This document shows, piece after piece, positions 49,084 through 51,097 of a DNA stretch of 51,097 bases. Both the position numbers and the translations under genes were made by a program. Below the pieces are notes generated by a model. That model was not told the DNA's origin. It ran no database searches and saw only the letters and a list, made by a program, of their open reading frames with translations. The stretch is taken from positions 158,013 through 209,109 of the forward strand of contig JALOBN010000001.1 in assembly GCA_023228245.1 (NCBI GenBank). The letters run 5' to 3'. This DNA is from Candidatus Pacearchaeota archaeon (lineage in GTDB: Archaea > Nanoarchaeota > Nanoarchaeia > Pacearchaeales > GW2011-AR1). The first letter of the stretch is position 1. Each line of letters starts with the position of its first letter.

Positions 49084-49601
49084 GAGAGTTTGATCTTTGC
49101 AAAGAACTATCACTAAAGCTGGCTAAGGATCTTGGTGTAACACCATTTTCAATTGGAAAGACTAGTCTGACACATCCTGATCTGTTGACAAAGTTGACAC
49201 TAAATGTTTCAGATGAAAATGGGGGAGATGTTCGGAAGGTGCCGATTTGGTACGGGGAAGCTGTTGGGGCAGAGGGGATTTCGTGCGGTGTTTTAGCCGG
49301 TCTTGACACTGATCCGGACAAATTGGAGTTTGCATTTGTTCTTGGATTCAAAGACTTTGATGGAGAATTTCAAACTGATGGAGTTAGGCTTTCGTTCCAT
49401 TACGACTGGGCAAATGAGGAAGATCCAGGTACAATAGTAATGAAAGCTGGAGATAAATGGTTGCCGATCAGTTTGGCCCAGCGGCTGCAGCTAATTCTCG
49501 GATTCGAAACTATGGTTCAGGATGGTGTGCTGTGGCAGGCGTCCCCGAATCTTCCAGAAGAACTTAGGAAAGATCTGGCTGAGATAATCGAGGTTGACTA
49601 A
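49080..49601 (+). CDS. Hypothetical protein
   Basis: 173 residues, overlapping the previous gene by ATGA. Mixed alpha/beta ('VPIWYGEAVGAEGISCGVLAG', 'FEFAFVLGFKDFDG'-type strands). No motif recognised. Confidence 0.58.
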   Translation: MREFDLCKELSLKLAKDLGVTPFSIGKTSLTHPDLLTKLTLNVSDENGGDVRKVPIWYGEAVGAEGISCGVLAGLDTDPDKLEFAFVLGFKDFDGEFQTDGVRLSFHYDWANEEDPGTIVMKAGDKWLPISLAQRLQLILGFETMVQDGVLWQASPNLPEELRKDLAEIIEVD

Positions 49602-49638
49602 AAAAATAGCTGATGGTACCATGCCCGTACGCTGCTAA

Positions 49639-49863
49639 ATGGCCGGACACTCCATTCCTCTATCTGATATGGTATTCTACATATTGACGCCATATAAGAT
49701 TGAGGCATTCGAACATAGCTTGTCTGACTTCTTAGCGGATGATATTTTTCAAACCATTCAGTTAGAAAGCACCAAAATAGCTACCGATAAAGTGTGCTTA
49801 CAAAATCTTCAAAAGGAATACCCTTCCTATTACATATATGAAATCAAGGTAGGAAAGATGTAA
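49639..49863 (+). CDS. Hypothetical protein
   Basis: 74 residues, A+T-rich. 'DMVFYILTPYKIEAFEHSLSDFL' near the start. No family recognised. Ends directly before the next gene. Confidence 0.55.
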   Translation: MAGHSIPLSDMVFYILTPYKIEAFEHSLSDFLADDIFQTIQLESTKIATDKVCLQNLQKEYPSYYIYEIKVGKM

Positions 49864-50307
49864 ATGTCTGCTGAATTTATCGTTAAATACATTGCTGAAG
49901 CGGCAAGTAAGGATGAAAATCCTGCTGATGCTGCGAAGGCCGAGATAAAAACAATAGACGAAACTCTCAATATTGCTGAGAAATTGAAGATTCGTCGCAT
50001 GCAGTTGGTTTCCGTATTAGATCATTTAGGGGATGATACTTATAAACGGAGACGAGCCAACTCAACACCATCTTCTGATGATATTGATGTATCATCAGAA
50101 GATAATCAAGAGTTGTTGCAAAAGATACGCACAGCTATTTCTGAGTTTGGTCCGATGTTAGTGAGAGACTTAATTCGAGAAGTCGGAGGATATGATCAAG
50201 ATTCTCTAATTATGCGTGCTGTCAAGTGGCTTGGAGAACAAGAGATCGTATCACGGGATTCTGAAGGACGAGTACAACCAGGTAAGTTTTGGGAAAAGGA
50301 CATCTAA
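49864..50307 (+). CDS. Hypothetical protein with C-terminal winged helix
   Basis: 147 residues. A helical N-terminal half, a Ser/Asp-rich linker, and a C-terminal 'GPMLVRDLIREVGGYDQDSL'...'WLGEQEIVSR' typical of a winged-helix DNA-binding domain. Overlaps the NADAR gene by one base. A regulatory role is possible. Confidence 0.6.
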   Translation: MSAEFIVKYIAEAASKDENPADAAKAEIKTIDETLNIAEKLKIRRMQLVSVLDHLGDDTYKRRRANSTPSSDDIDVSSEDNQELLQKIRTAISEFGPMLVRDLIREVGGYDQDSLIMRAVKWLGEQEIVSRDSEGRVQPGKFWEKDI

Positions 50308-51097
50308 TGGAAAAGATTATTATTGGTAATATTGATTGGCTTCGAAACGACTACAAGCAGGATATTCGCATTGGGGGCATAATCTATCCTTCTTTAGAAC
50401 ATGCCTATCAGGCGGCGAAGACCAAGGATCGTTCAATCAAACAGCAGATCGCGGATACCGATAGTGTACGCGAGGCCCGAAAGATCGGTAGAGGTCTAAA
50501 ACAAAGTGATTCATTTAATCGAGACCAAGTAATGGAAGCTTTGCTGCGGAGCAAGTTTTCATCTGAGACGGGGAACTTCGGCGGGGAGAAGCTGGCTAAA
50601 ACCGGTTCTGCACCCATCGTAATGGAAGGATATGATGATTATTGGGGCACTGGAGAGAGTGGAAATGGAGACAATGTACTGGGGGAAATGCTACAAACAA
50701 TTCGTAGCGAGTTGCAAATCATCTATGATATTGATCTGGATGAGTGCGATGGTGATTGTGATGGTGATTGTGATGATTGCCATTGTCATTGTCACGAAGA
50801 TGTCCCAACTCTAAAGGAAGCTCTAATCAATAATCCGGATGAGGCATTAGCCAAAACTTGTCAGGAATTGTTCGACGGAGCTAAGACAATTGTGTCATTG
50901 CTCGATGCTAATGACTTCAATGCTACATACATCTCACAGAAGACCGGCGCACCGCTTGCACAGATCGAGAATGCTATCAAGCAGGTTCAGGCTTTCCAGG
51001 CTACACTGACTGCGCTAGAAGACCTTCTGGAAACTCCAAGTAATTTAGGTTCGCCAGACGATGATGAATCGGAAGATGATGAATCGGAAGATGATGA
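50307..51097 (+). CDS. NADAR-domain protein, 3' end outside window
   Basis: 263 codons visible. The NADAR fold is marked by 'SLEHAYQAAK' (E31), 'REARKIGRGLK' and 'YWGTGESGNGDNVLGEML'. NADAR proteins remove ADP-ribose from modified guanine bases, so phages can use them against ADP-ribosylating toxins. After the domain comes a stretch of alternating Asp, Cys, Gly and His ('DECDGDCDGDC', 'CHCHCH') that could bind metal, a helical part, and repeats of 'DDESE' running off the end. Confidence 0.85.
   Translation, partial: MEKIIIGNIDWLRNDYKQDIRIGGIIYPSLEHAYQAAKTKDRSIKQQIADTDSVREARKIGRGLKQSDSFNRDQVMEALLRSKFSSETGNFGGEKLAKTGSAPIVMEGYDDYWGTGESGNGDNVLGEMLQTIRSELQIIYDIDLDECDGDCDGDCDDCHCHCHEDVPTLKEALINNPDEALAKTCQELFDGAKTIVSLLDANDFNATYISQKTGAPLAQIENAIKQVQAFQATLTALEDLLETPSNLGSPDDDESEDDESEDD

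Overview
The window looks like part of a very large (jumbo or 'huge') double-stranded DNA bacteriophage genome. It is densely packed with short, mostly plus-strand genes that overlap by 1-20 bases. It carries ThyX, an NAD-dependent DNA ligase, a GH24-like lysozyme, a DEDD exonuclease, several tRNA-like genes, at least five homing-type nucleases (GIY-YIG and HNH), an intein, many unrecognised small proteins, and no ribosomal or central-metabolism operons. I see no capsid, tail or terminase gene here, so the phage assignment is an inference. Promoters that I can read are sigma70-like (TTGACA/TATAAT type), so host RNA polymerase probably reads them.

Layout. 1-5.4 kb: coiled-coil protein, a conserved hypothetical, a non-coding tRNA-like region (1.69-2.2 kb) whose tRNA halves appear in permuted order, small genes and a lysozyme with a small membrane protein. 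5.4-12 kb: ThyX, a GIY-YIG nuclease pushed into the start of a 3'-5' exonuclease gene, a radical SAM protein, and a YqiJ/YqiK-like membrane protein plus flotillin pair. 13.4-19.7 kb: a compact CRISPR-Cas locus (Cas3, a Cas7 of apparent I-F2/I-Fv type, a probable Cas5, a Cas6e-like nuclease and a 15-16 repeat array) without cas1, cas2, cas4, cas8 or cas11. 20-31 kb: DNA ligase, PcfJ-like protein, KptA/Tpt1, orphan HigA, Thg1-like protein, and RtcB interrupted by an intein. 31-36.5 kb: MazG-like protein, secreted HExxH protein, a partial tandem duplication, a frameshifted HNH gene and a Ro60/TROVE-like vWA protein. 36.5-39.9 kb: a ubiquitin-like module (conserved accessory protein, JAB/JAMM protease, beta-grasp-like protein, ThiF/E1-like protein). 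40-43.5 kb: nucleoside hydrolase, HNH-AP2 nuclease, and a tRNA cluster in which three tRNAs carry about 61-68 nt in the variable region. 43.5-51.1 kb: putative PD-(D/E)XK nuclease, lipoproteins, a 750-residue protein, a decayed HNH-AP2 copy, an HU-like protein and a NADAR-domain protein running off the end.

How the parts may work together. RtcB (3'-P/5'-OH ligase), KptA (2'-phosphate removal), Thg1-like polymerase (5'-end repair) and the Ro60-like RNA binder form an RNA repair kit. It sits in a genome that also carries odd tRNAs (permuted halves, internal insertions, bulged acceptor stems), which suggests either repair of tRNAs cut by host anticodon nucleases or maturation of these unusual tRNA genes. 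The CRISPR-Cas locus can plausibly make crRNA and interfere but cannot acquire spacers on its own. NADAR would reverse ADP-ribosylation by host defence enzymes. Functions are read from motifs and from memory of families; no search was possible.
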